DNA of 64,000 bases from Jannaschia maritima (GCF_030973515.1 NZ_JARGZA010000002.1:62001-126000), one strand, 5' to 3'; shown: positions 16,891-26,474, numbered from the stretch's first letter. Numbers and translations: made by a program. Notes: a model not told the origin generated them from the sequence alone.

Positions 16891-18472
16891 AGGCCCCCGC
16901 CTCGATCTCGGCCGCGATCAGGGTGAAGCGGTCCGCCACCAGCGCCGCCTCCATCGCGGCACGCAGCGCGTCCGCGTCCCGAACCGTGACCCCGTGGCCG
17001 CCGAACCCTTCGGCGATCTTCGCATAGCCGTGGCTGGCGAAGGACACGCCGGCCTGCCGCATCTGCCGCCCCCGCTGCTTCAGCTCGATCAACGCCAGGC
17101 TCTCGTCGACGAAGACGACGAAGACGACCGGCAGTCCGAGCGCCGCGGCGGAGGCCAGCTCGCCCGCGACCATCAGGAAGCCGGCATCGCCCATGAAGCC
17201 CACGACCGGGCGATGGGGGGCGGCGCGCTTCGCGCCGACCGCAAGTGGCAACGCGCAGCCCATCGTGCACAGGCCGGAGGACTGAAGCAGCGTCCGCGGC
17301 CCGTCGCAGGTCCACATCTGCGACAGCAATATCCGGTGCGCACCCGAATCGACCGTGGCGATGGTGCCGGGGGGGCATGCGCCGCGGCACGTGGCGATCA
17401 CCGCGCCGGGTCCCCATGTTTCGGACGCAAAGGCGGCGCGCAGGGCATCCCGCACGCGCGCGGGCGCGTCGTCCGCCCAGACCGCGCGGGACGCGACCCC
17501 ACCCAGCGCATCCAGCGCGTCGTCGATGGGGGCCACGACCTCCATCGTCGCGCGGTGCATCCCGTGGACGTTCGGCGCGTGGACGATGTCGAGGACGTTC
17601 TGCCGATCCGCGTCCCAGACGTTCCGCCACCCGGTCCGCATCTCGATCGGGTCGTACCCGGCCAGCAGTATCAGATCCGCGCGTTCGAACAGGGGCAGCA
17701 GATGCCCGTCTGCCAACGGCGACAGCCCCGCGCCGCCCAGGCACAGCGGATGCCCCTCGTCCACGATGCCCTTCGCCTTGTAGGTCGTCACCAAGGGAAT
17801 GCCGTGCCGTTCGCACAGCCCCAGGATGGCGGCGCCCGCATCGTCCCGCACCGCGTCCAGGCCGGCGAGCATGATCGGACGGTCCGCCGCCGCCAGCCAT
17901 TCGCGGGCGGTCGCGACGGCCTGCGCGCCGATGGCCCCCGGCGCGGTCGCGGGCTGCGGGGGCGCGTCGAGGGCGGGGGCGTCCGCCACGGAGATCGGCA
18001 CGTCGATGAGGACCGGTCCCGCCCGCCCGGCCCGCGCGATGCGAACCGCCTTGTCGGCCTGGACGGCGGCGGCCCCGGCGTCGAGGGTGAAGGTCGCCTT
18101 CGTGATGGGCGCGAACACGGCCCTGTGGTCGAGGACCTGGTGGGTATAGGTTTCCGCGTCCCCGGCATCGACGCAGCCGGTCAGCACGATCATCGGCACG
18201 CGGTCCTGCTCGGCGTTGGCCACGACGTTCACCCCGTTCATGGCACCTGGCCCGACGGTCGCGACCAGGATCGCGGGGGCGCCGTCGACGTGGTGGCCCC
18301 CTTCCCCCATGAAGCCGCCCGCGTTCTCGTGGTGGCACAGGACGAATTCGATCCCCGCGCCGACCAGGGCGTCCACGACGGTCAGCACCTCGCCCCCCGG
18401 CATCCCATAGGCGCGGCGGCACCCTGCGGCATGAAGGCGGCGGGCGACGACGTCGGCGGCGCGCAGGGTCAT
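16874..18472 (-). CDS. Thiamine-diphosphate-dependent enzyme (acetolactate-synthase-like)
   Basis: A 532-residue protein with the three-domain ThDP fold. The N-terminal PYR domain has HHENAGGFMGEG, with the catalytic Glu at about residue 49. A central domain follows, then a C-terminal PP domain with GFMGDAGFLMVAGELA. The cofactor motif is unusual: GDA replaces GDG, and the Asn positions about 25 residues later read Val-Asp (FVFVDESLALIELKQ). Whether metal binding is kept is therefore open. It is coupled to the DUF302 gene upstream and the CoA-transferase downstream. The reaction is unknown. Confidence 0.85.
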   Translation of the reverse strand: MTLRAADVVARRLHAAGCRRAYGMPGGEVLTVVDALVGAGIEFVLCHHENAGGFMGEGGHHVDGAPAILVATVGPGAMNGVNVVANAEQDRVPMIVLTGCVDAGDAETYTHQVLDHRAVFAPITKATFTLDAGAAAVQADKAVRIARAGRAGPVLIDVPISVADAPALDAPPQPATAPGAIGAQAVATAREWLAAADRPIMLAGLDAVRDDAGAAILGLCERHGIPLVTTYKAKGIVDEGHPLCLGGAGLSPLADGHLLPLFERADLILLAGYDPIEMRTGWRNVWDADRQNVLDIVHAPNVHGMHRATMEVVAPIDDALDALGGVASRAVWADDAPARVRDALRAAFASETWGPGAVIATCRGACPPGTIATVDSGAHRILLSQMWTCDGPRTLLQSSGLCTMGCALPLAVGAKRAAPHRPVVGFMGDAGFLMVAGELASAAALGLPVVFVVFVDESLALIELKQRGRQMRQAGVSFASHGYAKIAEGFGGHGVTVRDADALRAAMEAALVADRFTLIAAEIEAGAYDGRI

Positions 18473-18948
18473 CGCGCCACCTCCACCGCGATCGCCGTGA
18501 AGGCCGCGTCGAGGTCGGCTCCGATCGCCTGCACGGTCCCGGGGTCGGACGCGTCGGACGCATAGGGTGCCAGCACGACGGATGGCGGTTCATAGGACAG
18601 CGTCGCGGTGCCGTCCGCGTTCTCCGTGACGTAGACCCGCATCGGCGCCTCCGACATGGCGGGCGTGGATGCCTGCAGCAGCCGGACGGCCAAGTCGTTG
18701 TTGAACAGCCCCAGGACGCGGTTGCCCGGTATGGCGATGCCGCGCCGTGCCGCGGCCCCCGTCGGTCCCGCCTGCGTCACCACCGCGAGGCCGTTCGCCG
18801 CCGCCGCATCGCGGATTGCGGCGACAAGCCCGTCGAACGGCATCGCCGTCCGCGTCACCACCCAACCGTCGCGGGGCATCATGTCGGCCACGTCCTGCGC
18901 GGCGGCCGGCAGGGCCGTGGCAACCATCAAGGCCAGGGTTCGGATCAT
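18469..18948 (-). CDS. Secreted DUF302 domain protein
   Basis: A 159-residue protein with a signal peptide (MIRTLALMVATALPAAAQ) followed by one DUF302 domain: GWVVTRTAMPFDGLVAAIRDAAAANGL, then LGLFNNDLAVRLLQAS and MRVYVTENADGTATLSYEPPS. The start at 18948 has GAAGG eight bases upstream; an ATG two codons earlier is possible. It is the first gene of a three-gene unit and overlaps the ThDP-enzyme start by ATGA. The domain's function is not known. A periplasmic protein heading an operon of two cytoplasmic enzymes is odd. Confidence 0.8.
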   Translation of the reverse strand: MIRTLALMVATALPAAAQDVADMMPRDGWVVTRTAMPFDGLVAAIRDAAAANGLAVVTQAGPTGAAARRGIAIPGNRVLGLFNNDLAVRLLQASTPAMSEAPMRVYVTENADGTATLSYEPPSVVLAPYASDASDPGTVQAIGADLDAAFTAIAVEVAR

Positions 18949-19029
18949 GGGCATCGCCTTCGTCGGTATCGTCGATCGGGTCACCATGGCGGACCGTCAC
19001 GTGCAAGTCACGTCCGCGCCAGCCGATGC

Positions 19030-19056
19030 TTGCGTCCCGCCGCGCGGCCCTATAAC
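19030..19056 (+). promoter_or_regulatory. Candidate promoter of tRNA-Ser
   Basis: TTGCGT at 19030-19035 and TATAAC at 19051-19056 are separated by 15 bases. They end nine bases before the mature tRNA. The spacer is shorter than the ideal 17, so this is a plausible rather than certain sigma70-type promoter. Confidence 0.45.
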
Positions 19057-19065
19057 TCCGCCCGC

Positions 19066-19155
19066 GGAGAGGTGGCCGAGTGGTCGAAGGCGCACGCCTG
19101 GAAAGTGTGTAGGCGGGAAACCGTCTCGAGGGTTCGAATCCCTTCCTCTCCGCCA
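19066..19155 (+). tRNA. tRNA-Ser (anticodon GGA)
   Basis: A class II tRNA that folds completely. The acceptor stem GGAGAGG pairs with CCTCTCC, followed by discriminator G and an encoded CCA. The anticodon stem CACGC/GTGTG encloses loop CTGGAAA, giving anticodon GGA, which reads UCC/UCU serine codons. A long variable arm follows (about TAGGCGGGAAACCGTCTC). The T arm GAGGG-TTCGAAT-CCCTT is intact. It stands alone between divergent transcription units. Confidence 0.97.
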
Positions 19156-19175
19156 CGATCCCCGCCGGTTCCTCC

Positions 19176-19769
19176 ATGCCCGACAGACCAGACCCCGCGA
19201 TCGTGATCCTGGCCGCGGGCCGGTCGTCGCGAATGCGCGGCGCCGACAAGCTGCTGGAGGACGTGGGCGGCACGCCTCTGATCCTTCGTGCCGTTCGGGC
19301 CGCCTGCGCGGCCGTGGCGGAGGTGATCGTGGTCTTGCCCGCGACCGACCGGACCCGCCGGTCCTGGCTGACCGACACGCCCGCGCGGATCGTGGACGTG
19401 GCGGACGGCGGAATGTCCGCCTCCATCGCCGCGGGCATCGCGGCGTGCCGGGGGGAGGCCGCAATGCTGCATCTCGCGGACATGCCGGAGATCGACGCCA
19501 CCGCGCTCGGCCTCGTCGCGGCGGCCTGGCGCACCGGTGACGGCCCGGTGCTGCGCGCGGCGACCTCCGATGGACGCCCGGGACATCCGGTCGTGTTCGA
19601 CCGGTCCCTGTTCCCGGACCTGTCCGCCCTGGCCGGCGATGGGGGCGCCCGTGCCGTCGTGGCACGGCACGGCGGGGCCATCGTCCGGTTGCCCGGCACC
19701 GCGGCACTGGTGGACCTGGACACGCCGGAGGACTGGGCCGCCTGGCGCCGCACCTTTTCCATTTCTTAG
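19176..19769 (+). CDS. MobA/MocA-like nucleotidyltransferase
   Basis: A 197-residue NTP-transferase domain protein. The N terminus reads [28 protein letters not shown], the nucleotide-binding signature of molybdenum-cofactor cytidylyl/guanylyltransferase relatives. [14 protein letters not shown] near residue 97 holds the metal-binding Asp, and [17 protein letters not shown] follows. It resembles MocA/CoxI-type proteins that modify the molybdenum cofactor. No molybdoenzyme gene is adjacent, although moaC and moeA lie elsewhere in the window. It begins 20 bases after tRNA-Ser. Confidence 0.83.
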   Translation: MPDRPDPAIVILAAGRSSRMRGADKLLEDVGGTPLILRAVRAACAAVAEVIVVLPATDRTRRSWLTDTPARIVDVADGGMSASIAAGIAACRGEAAMLHLADMPEIDATALGLVAAAWRTGDGPVLRAATSDGRPGHPVVFDRSLFPDLSALAGDGGARAVVARHGGAIVRLPGTAALVDLDTPEDWAAWRRTFSIS

Positions 19770-19816
19770 CGTTTGTTGCCTAGCCCCGGACCCGTCGGCC
19801 CGGAGGATCATCCGTA

Positions 19817-21037
19817 ATGAGAATCGAAGACCTGGCGAAACGAGCGGCCGCCGAAGGCGACGCGGACGGCGAGGCGATCATCAACCGGGCCCTCGATTCG
19901 GTCCGGGAGCACCTAGGCATGCCCATCGCGTACCTGTCGGAATTCGTCGGCGACCAGACGGTGTTCCGCAACGTCAGTGCCCCGGGGCTGACGCATCTGA
20001 TCAAGCCGGGGGACAGCAAGGACCTCAACAGCGTCTATTGCAAGCACATCCTGTCGGGCGACCTGCCGCAACTGATCCCCGACACGGGGGCGATCCCGCT
20101 GGCCCGCAGCCTTCCGATCACGAAGGACGCCCCCATCGGCAGCCATGTCAGCCTGCCGATCCAGAAGCCCGACGGAACCACCTATGGCATGTTCTGCTGC
20201 CTGTCGCCGACGCCGAACCCATCGCTGAACGAGCGGGACCTGAAGGTCATGCGCATGTTCGCCGGCTTGGCCGCGGAGCAGGTGCGCCACCGACTGTCCG
20301 CGGGGGCCGACAAGCGCGAAGCACGGGACCGCACGCGCGTCATCCTGGACGGCAGCGGCTTCGAAACGGTGTTCCAGCCGATCTATCGCATGAACGACGG
20401 CGCCCTGGCGGGGTTCGAGGCGCTGAGCCGGTTCCGCAGCCCATTGCATCGCGGTCCTCGCGGGGTGTTCGACGACGCGAGGCGGGCCGGCATGGTGGCC
20501 GAGCTGGAGTTGGCCGTCCTGGACCGCGCGCTCGACGCGGTGCCTGACTTGGATGCGGGACAGCGCCTGTCCGTCAACGCCTCGCCCTCCACCATCGGGA
20601 GCGGACGGTTGCGGCAGGCGTTCGGGCGATGCGGCCCCTCGCGCGTCACCCTGGAGATCACGGAGGCCGAGGTCGACATGGACGCCCCGAAGGTCGTGGG
20701 CGCGGTCACCGGGCTGCGCTCGATGGGGGTCCAGATCGCCGTGGACGACGTCGGCGCGGGCTATGCCGGCCTGCAGCAGTTGTTGCAGCTGCGTCCCGAC
20801 ATCCTGAAGCTGGACATCTCGCTGGTCCGCCACATCGACACGGACGCCGCGCGGCGGTCGATGGCGGCGGCGCTGGTCCACTTCGCCGGCGAGACCCGGG
20901 CCACGGTCACGGCGGAGGGGGTCGAGACGCGGGGCGAATGGTCCGTGCTGAAGGCGATGGGCGTCGAATGCGCACAGGGATGGCTGACCGGGCGTCCCGG
21001 CCCCATGGCGGATGCCCCGACCCACGTGCGCGTCTGA
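19817..21037 (+). CDS. GAF-EAL cyclic-di-GMP phosphodiesterase
   Basis: A 406-residue cytoplasmic signalling protein. An N-terminal GAF sensor (about residues 15-155) contains [19 protein letters not shown] and a CC pair near residue 127. The C-terminal EAL domain (about 170-400) keeps the key residues: EAL at 201-203, NAS in LSVNAS, LEITE, the DDVG variant of DDFG, KLD, AEGVET and AQGWLTGRP. It should therefore hydrolyse cyclic di-GMP. No GGDEF partner is fused. The sensed ligand is unknown. Confidence 0.9.
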   Translation: MRIEDLAKRAAAEGDADGEAIINRALDSVREHLGMPIAYLSEFVGDQTVFRNVSAPGLTHLIKPGDSKDLNSVYCKHILSGDLPQLIPDTGAIPLARSLPITKDAPIGSHVSLPIQKPDGTTYGMFCCLSPTPNPSLNERDLKVMRMFAGLAAEQVRHRLSAGADKREARDRTRVILDGSGFETVFQPIYRMNDGALAGFEALSRFRSPLHRGPRGVFDDARRAGMVAELELAVLDRALDAVPDLDAGQRLSVNASPSTIGSGRLRQAFGRCGPSRVTLEITEAEVDMDAPKVVGAVTGLRSMGVQIAVDDVGAGYAGLQQLLQLRPDILKLDISLVRHIDTDAARRSMAAALVHFAGETRATVTAEGVETRGEWSVLKAMGVECAQGWLTGRPGPMADAPTHVRV

Positions 21038-21048
21038 GCGGATCGCCC

Positions 21049-22134
21049 TCAGCCCCCTTCGGCCAGGGTCACCTCCACCTCGCGGCGATCGTCGCCCCGG
21101 CGTACCGTCAACGTCACCCTATCCCCGACGGCGTGGCGGTCCAGCTCGGCCAGCAGGCCGTCCAGCCGTTCGACGCGCGTGCCGTCCAGCGCCTCGATCA
21201 CGTCGCCCGGGACGATGCCGTCGGCGGTCACGCGCGCCGGTTCCAACCCCGCCCGCGCGGCCGGACCGCCGGGCAGGACCTCCAACACCATCACGCCCGG
21301 CGGCAGTCCGTTCGCGCGCAGCAGCGCGTCGGCGCGCGCGTCCCCGCTGATGCCCAGCGCGGGCGGGGCATAGGTGCCGCGCGCGATCAGCTGGGGCACG
21401 ACGCGTGCGACCACGTCGACCGGGACGGCGAACCCGATCCCGGCATTCGCGCCCGAAGGCGAGAAGATCGCCGTGTTCACCCCGATCAGCCGTCCCGCGC
21501 TGTCCAGCAGCGGCCCGCCGGAATTGCCCGGGTTGATCGCGGCGTCCGTCTGGATCAGCCCCCGGATCGTGAGCGCGCGGTCCACCGGAAGGTCGCGGTC
21601 GAGCGCGCTGACGATGCCGCGCGTCAGGGTGAAGTCCAACCCGAACGGGTTGCCGATCGCGAACACGTTCTGCCCGACCGCCAGGTCCGCGCTCGTCCCC
21701 AACGGCAGGGGTCGCATCCCCATGCCCGGCACGCGCAGTACGGCCAGGTCGTTGCGCCGGTCCGTTCCCACCAGCCTCGCCCGGACCGCGCGGCCGCCCG
21801 GCAGCCGGACGGACGCGCCCGTCGCGTTCTCGACCACGTGGGCGTTCGTGACGACGTAGCCTTCGCCCCACACGAACCCGGAGCCGGTGCCCGACGGCAT
21901 GTCCATGCCGCGCCGGAACATATCCATGCCCCGCGCCGTGGTCGCGATGAAGACCACGGAGGCCTGCGCACCCTGGAACAACGCGATGGCGGCCGCCTCG
22001 TCGCCGGCCAGGTCGCCACGTGGGGCGACCGTGGGCGCGGGCGGGGCCGGTGGGGGGCTGATCCAGGGGGCCGCGACGACGCCGATCGCGCAACCCGCCG
22101 CCAGCGAGATCATCAGCGCCAGCAGGCCCCTCAC
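21049..22134 (-). CDS. HtrA/Deg-type trypsin-like serine protease with PDZ domain
   Basis: A 361-residue membrane-anchored periplasmic protease. An N-terminal helix (about residues 2-24) precedes a proline-rich linker. The catalytic triad is visible: His99 in VTNAHVVEN, Asp129 in [10 protein letters not shown] and Ser205 in GNSGGPLLD. One PDZ domain follows (about 265-361), as in DegS-type proteins, which cleave anti-sigma factors. The start is GTG at 22134, overlapping the lipA stop as GTGA. There is a single PDZ, so it is not a full DegP. Confidence 0.88.
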   Translation of the reverse strand: MRGLLALMISLAAGCAIGVVAAPWISPPPAPPAPTVAPRGDLAGDEAAAIALFQGAQASVVFIATTARGMDMFRRGMDMPSGTGSGFVWGEGYVVTNAHVVENATGASVRLPGGRAVRARLVGTDRRNDLAVLRVPGMGMRPLPLGTSADLAVGQNVFAIGNPFGLDFTLTRGIVSALDRDLPVDRALTIRGLIQTDAAINPGNSGGPLLDSAGRLIGVNTAIFSPSGANAGIGFAVPVDVVARVVPQLIARGTYAPPALGISGDARADALLRANGLPPGVMVLEVLPGGPAARAGLEPARVTADGIVPGDVIEALDGTRVERLDGLLAELDRHAVGDRVTLTVRRGDDRREVEVTLAEGG

Positions 22135-23093
22135 GTGATGGCCAGGCCCAGTCGCTTGTCGCGTTCGGCCCGCAGCCGCGCGAAGTCGTCCCCCGCGTGA
22201 TAGCTGCTGCGCGTCAGGGGCGTGGCCGACACCATCAGGAAGCCCTTGCCCCAGGCGGCACGCTCGTACCCCGCGAACTCGTCCGGCGTGACGAAGCGGT
22301 CGACCCGGTGATGCTTGGGCGTGGGCTGCAGGTACTGGCCGATCGTCAGGAAGTCGATGTCGGCGGCGCGCATGTCGTCCATGACCTGCAGCACCGATTG
22401 CCGGTCCTCGCCCAGGCCGACCATGATGCCGGACTTGGTGAACATCGAGGGATCCATCTCCTTCACGCGCTGCAGCAGGCGGAGGGAATGGAAGTAGCGC
22501 GCGCCGGGACGGACCTCCGGATAGAGGCCCGGGACCGTTTCCAGGTTGTGGTTGAACACGTCCGGTCGCGCGGCCACGACGACTTCCAGCGCGTCCGGAC
22601 CGCAGCGGATGAAGTCGGGGGTCAGGATCTCGATCGTGGTGGCGGGGCTGCGCTTGCGGATGGCGCGGATGGTTTGGGCGAAGTGCTCTGCCCCCCCGTC
22701 GGCCACGTCGTCGCGATCCACGGAGGTGACGACCACGTGATTGAGCCCCAGCTTCGCCACGGCGTCGGCCACGCGTCCCGGCTCGAACACGTCCAGGGCC
22801 TCGGGCGGCTTGCCGGTGGCGATGTTGCAGAAGGTGCAGGCGCGGGTGCACACCTCGCCCATGATCATCATGGTGGCGTGGCCCTGGCTCCAGCATTCGC
22901 CCACGTTGGGGCAGCCCGCTTCCTCGCAGACCGTGACCAGCTTGTGGTCCCGCATGATCTTCGCCGTCTGCCTGTAGCCTTCGCCGACGGGGGCCTTCAC
23001 GCGGATCCACGACGGCTTCTTCGGCTGGACCTGATCCGGGCGGCGGGCCTTCTCGGGATGGCGCTGTTCGGGGATCTTGAGGTCGCGGGGCAT
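22131..23093 (-). CDS. lipA: Lipoyl synthase
   Basis: A 320-residue radical SAM enzyme that inserts sulfur into octanoyl groups on lipoyl domains. It has the auxiliary cluster motif [12 protein letters not shown] and the radical SAM motif [16 protein letters not shown] and [23 protein letters not shown] are also typical. The start is placed at [19 protein letters not shown] (23093), because the ORF extension to 23261 lacks conserved residues. It is coupled to the downstream protease gene by a four-base overlap. Confidence 0.95.
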   Translation of the reverse strand: MPRDLKIPEQRHPEKARRPDQVQPKKPSWIRVKAPVGEGYRQTAKIMRDHKLVTVCEEAGCPNVGECWSQGHATMMIMGEVCTRACTFCNIATGKPPEALDVFEPGRVADAVAKLGLNHVVVTSVDRDDVADGGAEHFAQTIRAIRKRSPATTIEILTPDFIRCGPDALEVVVAARPDVFNHNLETVPGLYPEVRPGARYFHSLRLLQRVKEMDPSMFTKSGIMVGLGEDRQSVLQVMDDMRAADIDFLTIGQYLQPTPKHHRVDRFVTPDEFAGYERAAWGKGFLMVSATPLTRSSYHAGDDFARLRAERDKRLGLAIT

Positions 23094-23251
23094 GGGAGAG
23101 ATCCGTATGGTCGCCCCGGACAGATAGGCAGACAACCTGGGGCTGTCGAGGGTCCGGGACGTTAACCACCGACGACGATCGGCCCTCCCCCCGCGCCGGT
23201 CGTATGAGGTATTCGTATCGAAACCGTTGCATCTTTTAGGAGCATTCGACC

Positions 23252-23803
23252 ATGAAGACATTCACAGCCACCATCCTCGCCGCGGCGCTTACGGCCGGCG
23301 CGGCCTCCGCCGCAACGCTGACGCCCATCGGCGCGACGTTCGACCCCGACGCGGTCGCGAATCGCGGCAGCGACAACGGCCGCAACATCATCGGCAACGC
23401 CTTCGACGGCGACGCGAGCACGTTCTTCGAGATCGGCCTGGGATCGACCGTCGACTTCGTGTTCGGGCAACCGTTCACGGGACCCGGCTCCGTGATCGAG
23501 GTCACGTTCGGCTCGGCCGACGCGCGTCCCGAATCGGCCACCATCTTCGGCGGCCGGAACGGTACGTTCACCGAGTTGGCCCGGGTCACGAACGCGCAGT
23601 CGCAGACCCCGTTCTCGTTCGCGTTCGGGGGGACGTTCGACGTCCTGCGCTTCACGGACACGTCGACCCCCAGGCAGGGGCAGACGACGGGCGGGTTCGA
23701 CATCGCGGAGGTTTCGGTCTCGCCGGTGCCCGTTCCCGCGGCGGGCCTGCTGTTGCTGGGCGGCTTGGCCGGCATGGGCGCGATGGCGCGCCGCAAGCGG
23801 TAG
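23252..23803 (+). CDS. VPLPA-CTERM sorting domain protein
   Basis: A 183-residue exported protein. A signal peptide (residues 1-20, ending ASA) is followed by a beta-rich region with [20 protein letters not shown]. The C terminus reads [25 protein letters not shown]: a short proline motif, one helix and a basic tail. This is the VPLPA-CTERM form of the PEP-CTERM signal in Rhodobacterales, which an exosortase recognises and cleaves. AGGAG precedes the ATG. No exosortase gene is present here. The mature domain is of unknown function and may bind a surface polymer. Confidence 0.87.
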   Translation: MKTFTATILAAALTAGAASAATLTPIGATFDPDAVANRGSDNGRNIIGNAFDGDASTFFEIGLGSTVDFVFGQPFTGPGSVIEVTFGSADARPESATIFGGRNGTFTELARVTNAQSQTPFSFAFGGTFDVLRFTDTSTPRQGQTTGGFDIAEVSVSPVPVPAAGLLLLGGLAGMGAMARRKR

Positions 23804-23833
23804 GACGCCGCCTCGGGGACGAACGACGGGAGG

Positions 23834-23855
23834 CCCCCGGCCGCATGGCCGGGGG
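23834..23855. terminator. Bidirectional stem-loop between convergent genes
   Basis: A perfect nine-base stem CCCCCGGCC/GGCCGGGGG with loop GCAT lies between the VPLPA-CTERM gene and the converging hydrolase gene. There is no strong T-run, so it is terminator-like rather than canonical. Confidence 0.65.
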
Positions 23856-23864
23856 CGTTCGCGA

Positions 23865-24956
23865 TCAGGGCGCGAGCGTGTCCAGGAACGCGACCACGTC
23901 GTCCATGATCCGCGCGGACGTGGCGCGGTCGCCTTCCAGAGCGCAGTGCATGGCGTCGGGCAGGTGGATGCGTCGGCAATCGCGGGCTACGTCGCACAGG
24001 CGCGCCGCGGCGTCCGAGCGCACGATCGTGTCGCGGCCCGCGGTCACCATCAGCGTCGGCACGGCGATCGCGGGACCCAGGGCGCGCAGGCGGTCCTGGG
24101 ACCGCAGGGTCGCGGCCACCCAGGCCATCGACGGGGCGTCGACGCGCAGGTTCGAATCGAGCGTGAAGAGCGCGTCGCGCATGTGTGCGCGCTCGGGCGT
24201 GCCGGAGCATCGCGTCGGTTCGTCCGACCCGCCGTCCGGGTCGAACAGGGCCGCCCGGTCCCACGACCCTGGACCGGGCGCGTAGCGTTCGCCCAGGCCG
24301 GTCCGGACCATCGTTTCCGCCAGGGTCCGGCCGATCCAACCGGGGAAGGGATCGGTCCGGATCTCGACCATCGGCACGATGGCGGCCAGGCCCAGGATGT
24401 CGGGCGCGCGTTCGGCCGCGGTGCGCAGGGCGACGTGCCCGCCCTTCGACACGGCGACGATCGCGACCGGTCCCGCCTGCGCCGCGACGAAGGACGCCAG
24501 ATCGGCGGTCAGGTCCGCATAGTCGGTCACGTGACCCATGTCGGGGACCGGACCCGTGCGGGTCGACCGTCCCTGCCCCCGCTGGGACACCGCGGCGACG
24601 TCCCAACCCGCGTCGGCCAGGCGAACCATCTCGTCTGCGTACATCTCCAGCGGGGCGGTGTAGCCGGGAACGAAGACGACTGTGCCGCGGCGGGTCCCGC
24701 GCGCGGGCAAGGCTCCCGTTTCCAAGACGATGCCGGGGGCCGTGTCGAAGCGATCCGTCCGCCAGTCGTCCGGCAGGGGCGTCAGCGACGCGGCCAGATA
24801 GGCACGTGCCGCGTCCTGCTGGGCGGACGTGGCGCCCGGGTCGGACCCGTCGCCTGGCGCGGTCGTCACCGCCACCCCGGCGCAGGCCACCAGGGCGACG
24901 ACCGCCAGAAGGACCCCCGCCGCGATGGACAGCGCGCGGAGGAACGCGCGCCTCAT
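23865..24956 (-). CDS. Alpha/beta hydrolase (lysophospholipase-like), membrane-anchored or lipoprotein
   Basis: A 363-residue hydrolase. The N terminus has a hydrophobic stretch ending LVACAG, which reads either as a lipobox or a membrane anchor. The hydrolase fold shows VVFVPGYTAPLEMYADEM, SQRGQGRS, a nucleophile elbow AVSKGGHVAL and a late MHCALEGDR histidine. The elbow is A-x-S-x-G rather than G-x-S-x-G, a tolerated but unusual variant. The ATG at 24956 overlaps the speB stop. The substrate, perhaps a monoacylglycerol or lysophospholipid, is inferred only from similarity. Confidence 0.82.
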   Translation of the reverse strand: MRRAFLRALSIAAGVLLAVVALVACAGVAVTTAPGDGSDPGATSAQQDAARAYLAASLTPLPDDWRTDRFDTAPGIVLETGALPARGTRRGTVVFVPGYTAPLEMYADEMVRLADAGWDVAAVSQRGQGRSTRTGPVPDMGHVTDYADLTADLASFVAAQAGPVAIVAVSKGGHVALRTAAERAPDILGLAAIVPMVEIRTDPFPGWIGRTLAETMVRTGLGERYAPGPGSWDRAALFDPDGGSDEPTRCSGTPERAHMRDALFTLDSNLRVDAPSMAWVAATLRSQDRLRALGPAIAVPTLMVTAGRDTIVRSDAAARLCDVARDCRRIHLPDAMHCALEGDRATSARIMDDVVAFLDTLAP

Positions 24957-25915
24957 CGGCGGGTCCATTCCCACAGGCACAGAAGCTCCATCACGACATG
25001 GGCGCCCGCGATCGCGGTGGCCCCCGTCGTGTCGTAGGGGGGCGAGACCTCGACCACGTCGCCGCCCACCATGTTGACGCCCGCGATGTCGCGCAGAATC
25101 GCGGCCGCCTGGGCCGACGACAGGCCCCCCCAGACGGGCGTGCCCGTGCCCGGCGCGAAGGCCGGATCGAGGCAGTCGATGTCGAACGTCACGTAGGCTG
25201 GGCGATCGCCCACCGTTTCCCGGATGGCAGCGGCGACGGCACCCGGGCCGGTGTCGTGGACGTCGCGGGCGGTGATCGTGCGCACGCCCTGGGGGTCGTC
25301 GTTCACCGTGCGGATGCCGACCTGCACAGACGTGGCGGGGTCGATCACGCCCGCCTTCACGGCCTTGTAGAACATGGTCCCATGGTCCACCCGAGTCAGG
25401 TCGTCGTCGGGCCACGTGTCCGAATGGGCGTCGAACTGGATCAGGGACAGCGGGCCGTGGACCTCCGCATGGACCTGGAGGATGGGGAAGCTGACGTAGT
25501 GGTCGCCCCCCATCGCGATGCAGGCCGCGCCCTGGCCCAGGATGCCGCGGACGTGATCGCGCAGGGCGCCGGGGAAGTCGGCCACCTGGGCATAGTCGAA
25601 CCCGCAATCGCCGTAATCGGCGATGGCCAGATCCTCCAACGGCGACAGGCCGTCCCAGCCCCAGGGCGGATCGAAGACCTGCAGGGCGCTGGCCTCGCGC
25701 AGGGCGCGGGGACCGAAGCGGGTGCCGGGGCGGTGGGTGACCGCCCCATCGAAGGGGATGCCCGTGATCGCGACGTCGAAGCCCGATAGGTCCTTGGAAT
25801 ACCGGCGGCGGAACATGCTGGGCACGCCGCCGAAGGCGTTCTCCATCCGCAGGCCCTTGACCGGACCGGTCACGGCCCCGTCGACCTGGTCGCGCGCGTC
25901 CTGAAGCAATGCCAT
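24953..25915 (-). CDS. speB: Agmatinase
   Basis: A 320-residue ureohydrolase that should convert agmatine to putrescine and urea. All manganese-binding segments are present: GGDHYVSFP, QFDAHSDTW and TFDIDCLDP. The GVPSMFRRRYSKDLSGFDVAITGIPFDGAVTHRPG segment near residue 30 is typical of agmatinase rather than arginase. Related guanidino-acid hydrolases cannot be excluded. The ATG at 25915 is the conserved start. It overlaps the downstream lipase-like gene by four bases; no metabolic link to it is evident. Confidence 0.88.
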   Translation of the reverse strand: MALLQDARDQVDGAVTGPVKGLRMENAFGGVPSMFRRRYSKDLSGFDVAITGIPFDGAVTHRPGTRFGPRALREASALQVFDPPWGWDGLSPLEDLAIADYGDCGFDYAQVADFPGALRDHVRGILGQGAACIAMGGDHYVSFPILQVHAEVHGPLSLIQFDAHSDTWPDDDLTRVDHGTMFYKAVKAGVIDPATSVQVGIRTVNDDPQGVRTITARDVHDTGPGAVAAAIRETVGDRPAYVTFDIDCLDPAFAPGTGTPVWGGLSSAQAAAILRDIAGVNMVGGDVVEVSPPYDTTGATAIAGAHVVMELLCLWEWTRR

Positions 25916-25985
25916 GGCGGTCCTCCCCCTGCGGCCCCATATGGCGGGGGTCGACTCCCCCCCGCAAGGCGTTAGGTGCCCTCGC

Positions 25986-26474
25986 ATGACAGACCTCCGC
26001 CAGGACTTCGTGCACGCCATGAGCCGTTGCGCCGCGACCGTCAGCGTCGTGACGACCGACGGCGAAGCGGGACGTGCGGGGCTGACGGTGTCGGCGATGA
26101 CGTCCGTGTCGGCGGACGGGGACGCGCCGACGATGCTGGTCTGCGTCAACCGGGGCGCCGCGGCGGCGGAACCCATCCTGGCGAACGGGCGCTTCGCCAT
26201 CAACGTCCTGGGGTCCGACCAGCAGGACGTGGCGGACCGCTTCGCCGGACGCGCGGGCGTCGCGGACAAGTTCGCCGGCCTGATCTGGGACGTGATGGCG
26301 ACAGGCGCCCCCGTCCTGGCGGGCCTGGCGGCCTTCGACTGCGAGGTGCAGTCGTCGGACGCCGTGGGCACCCACTTGGTTCTGATCGGCGCCGTCCGTG
26401 CCGTCCGCGTGTCGGAAACGGGATCGCCGCTGATCTACGGGATGCGCAGCTATCTTCGGACGGAGCGGGCCTGA
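25986..26474 (+). CDS. Flavin reductase family protein (HpaC-like)
   Basis: A 162-residue FMN-binding split-barrel protein. It starts DFVHAMSRCAATVSVVTTDGEAGRAGLTVSAMTSVSAD, the flavin reductase hallmark. LVCVNRGAAAAEPILANGRFAINVLGSDQQDVADRFAG follows, also typical. It would supply reduced flavin to a monooxygenase, but no monooxygenase gene is nearby. The ATG at 25986 was chosen over the 25914 start because homology begins at MTDLRQDF. It is divergent from speB. Confidence 0.88.
   Translation: MTDLRQDFVHAMSRCAATVSVVTTDGEAGRAGLTVSAMTSVSADGDAPTMLVCVNRGAAAAEPILANGRFAINVLGSDQQDVADRFAGRAGVADKFAGLIWDVMATGAPVLAGLAAFDCEVQSSDAVGTHLVLIGAVRAVRVSETGSPLIYGMRSYLRTERA

Noticed and set aside
16874..18472. 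Naming the ThDP enzyme oxalyl-CoA decarboxylase
   Set aside because: Only the gene pairing suggests it; the cofactor motif differs and no diagnostic CoA-binding segment is recognisable.
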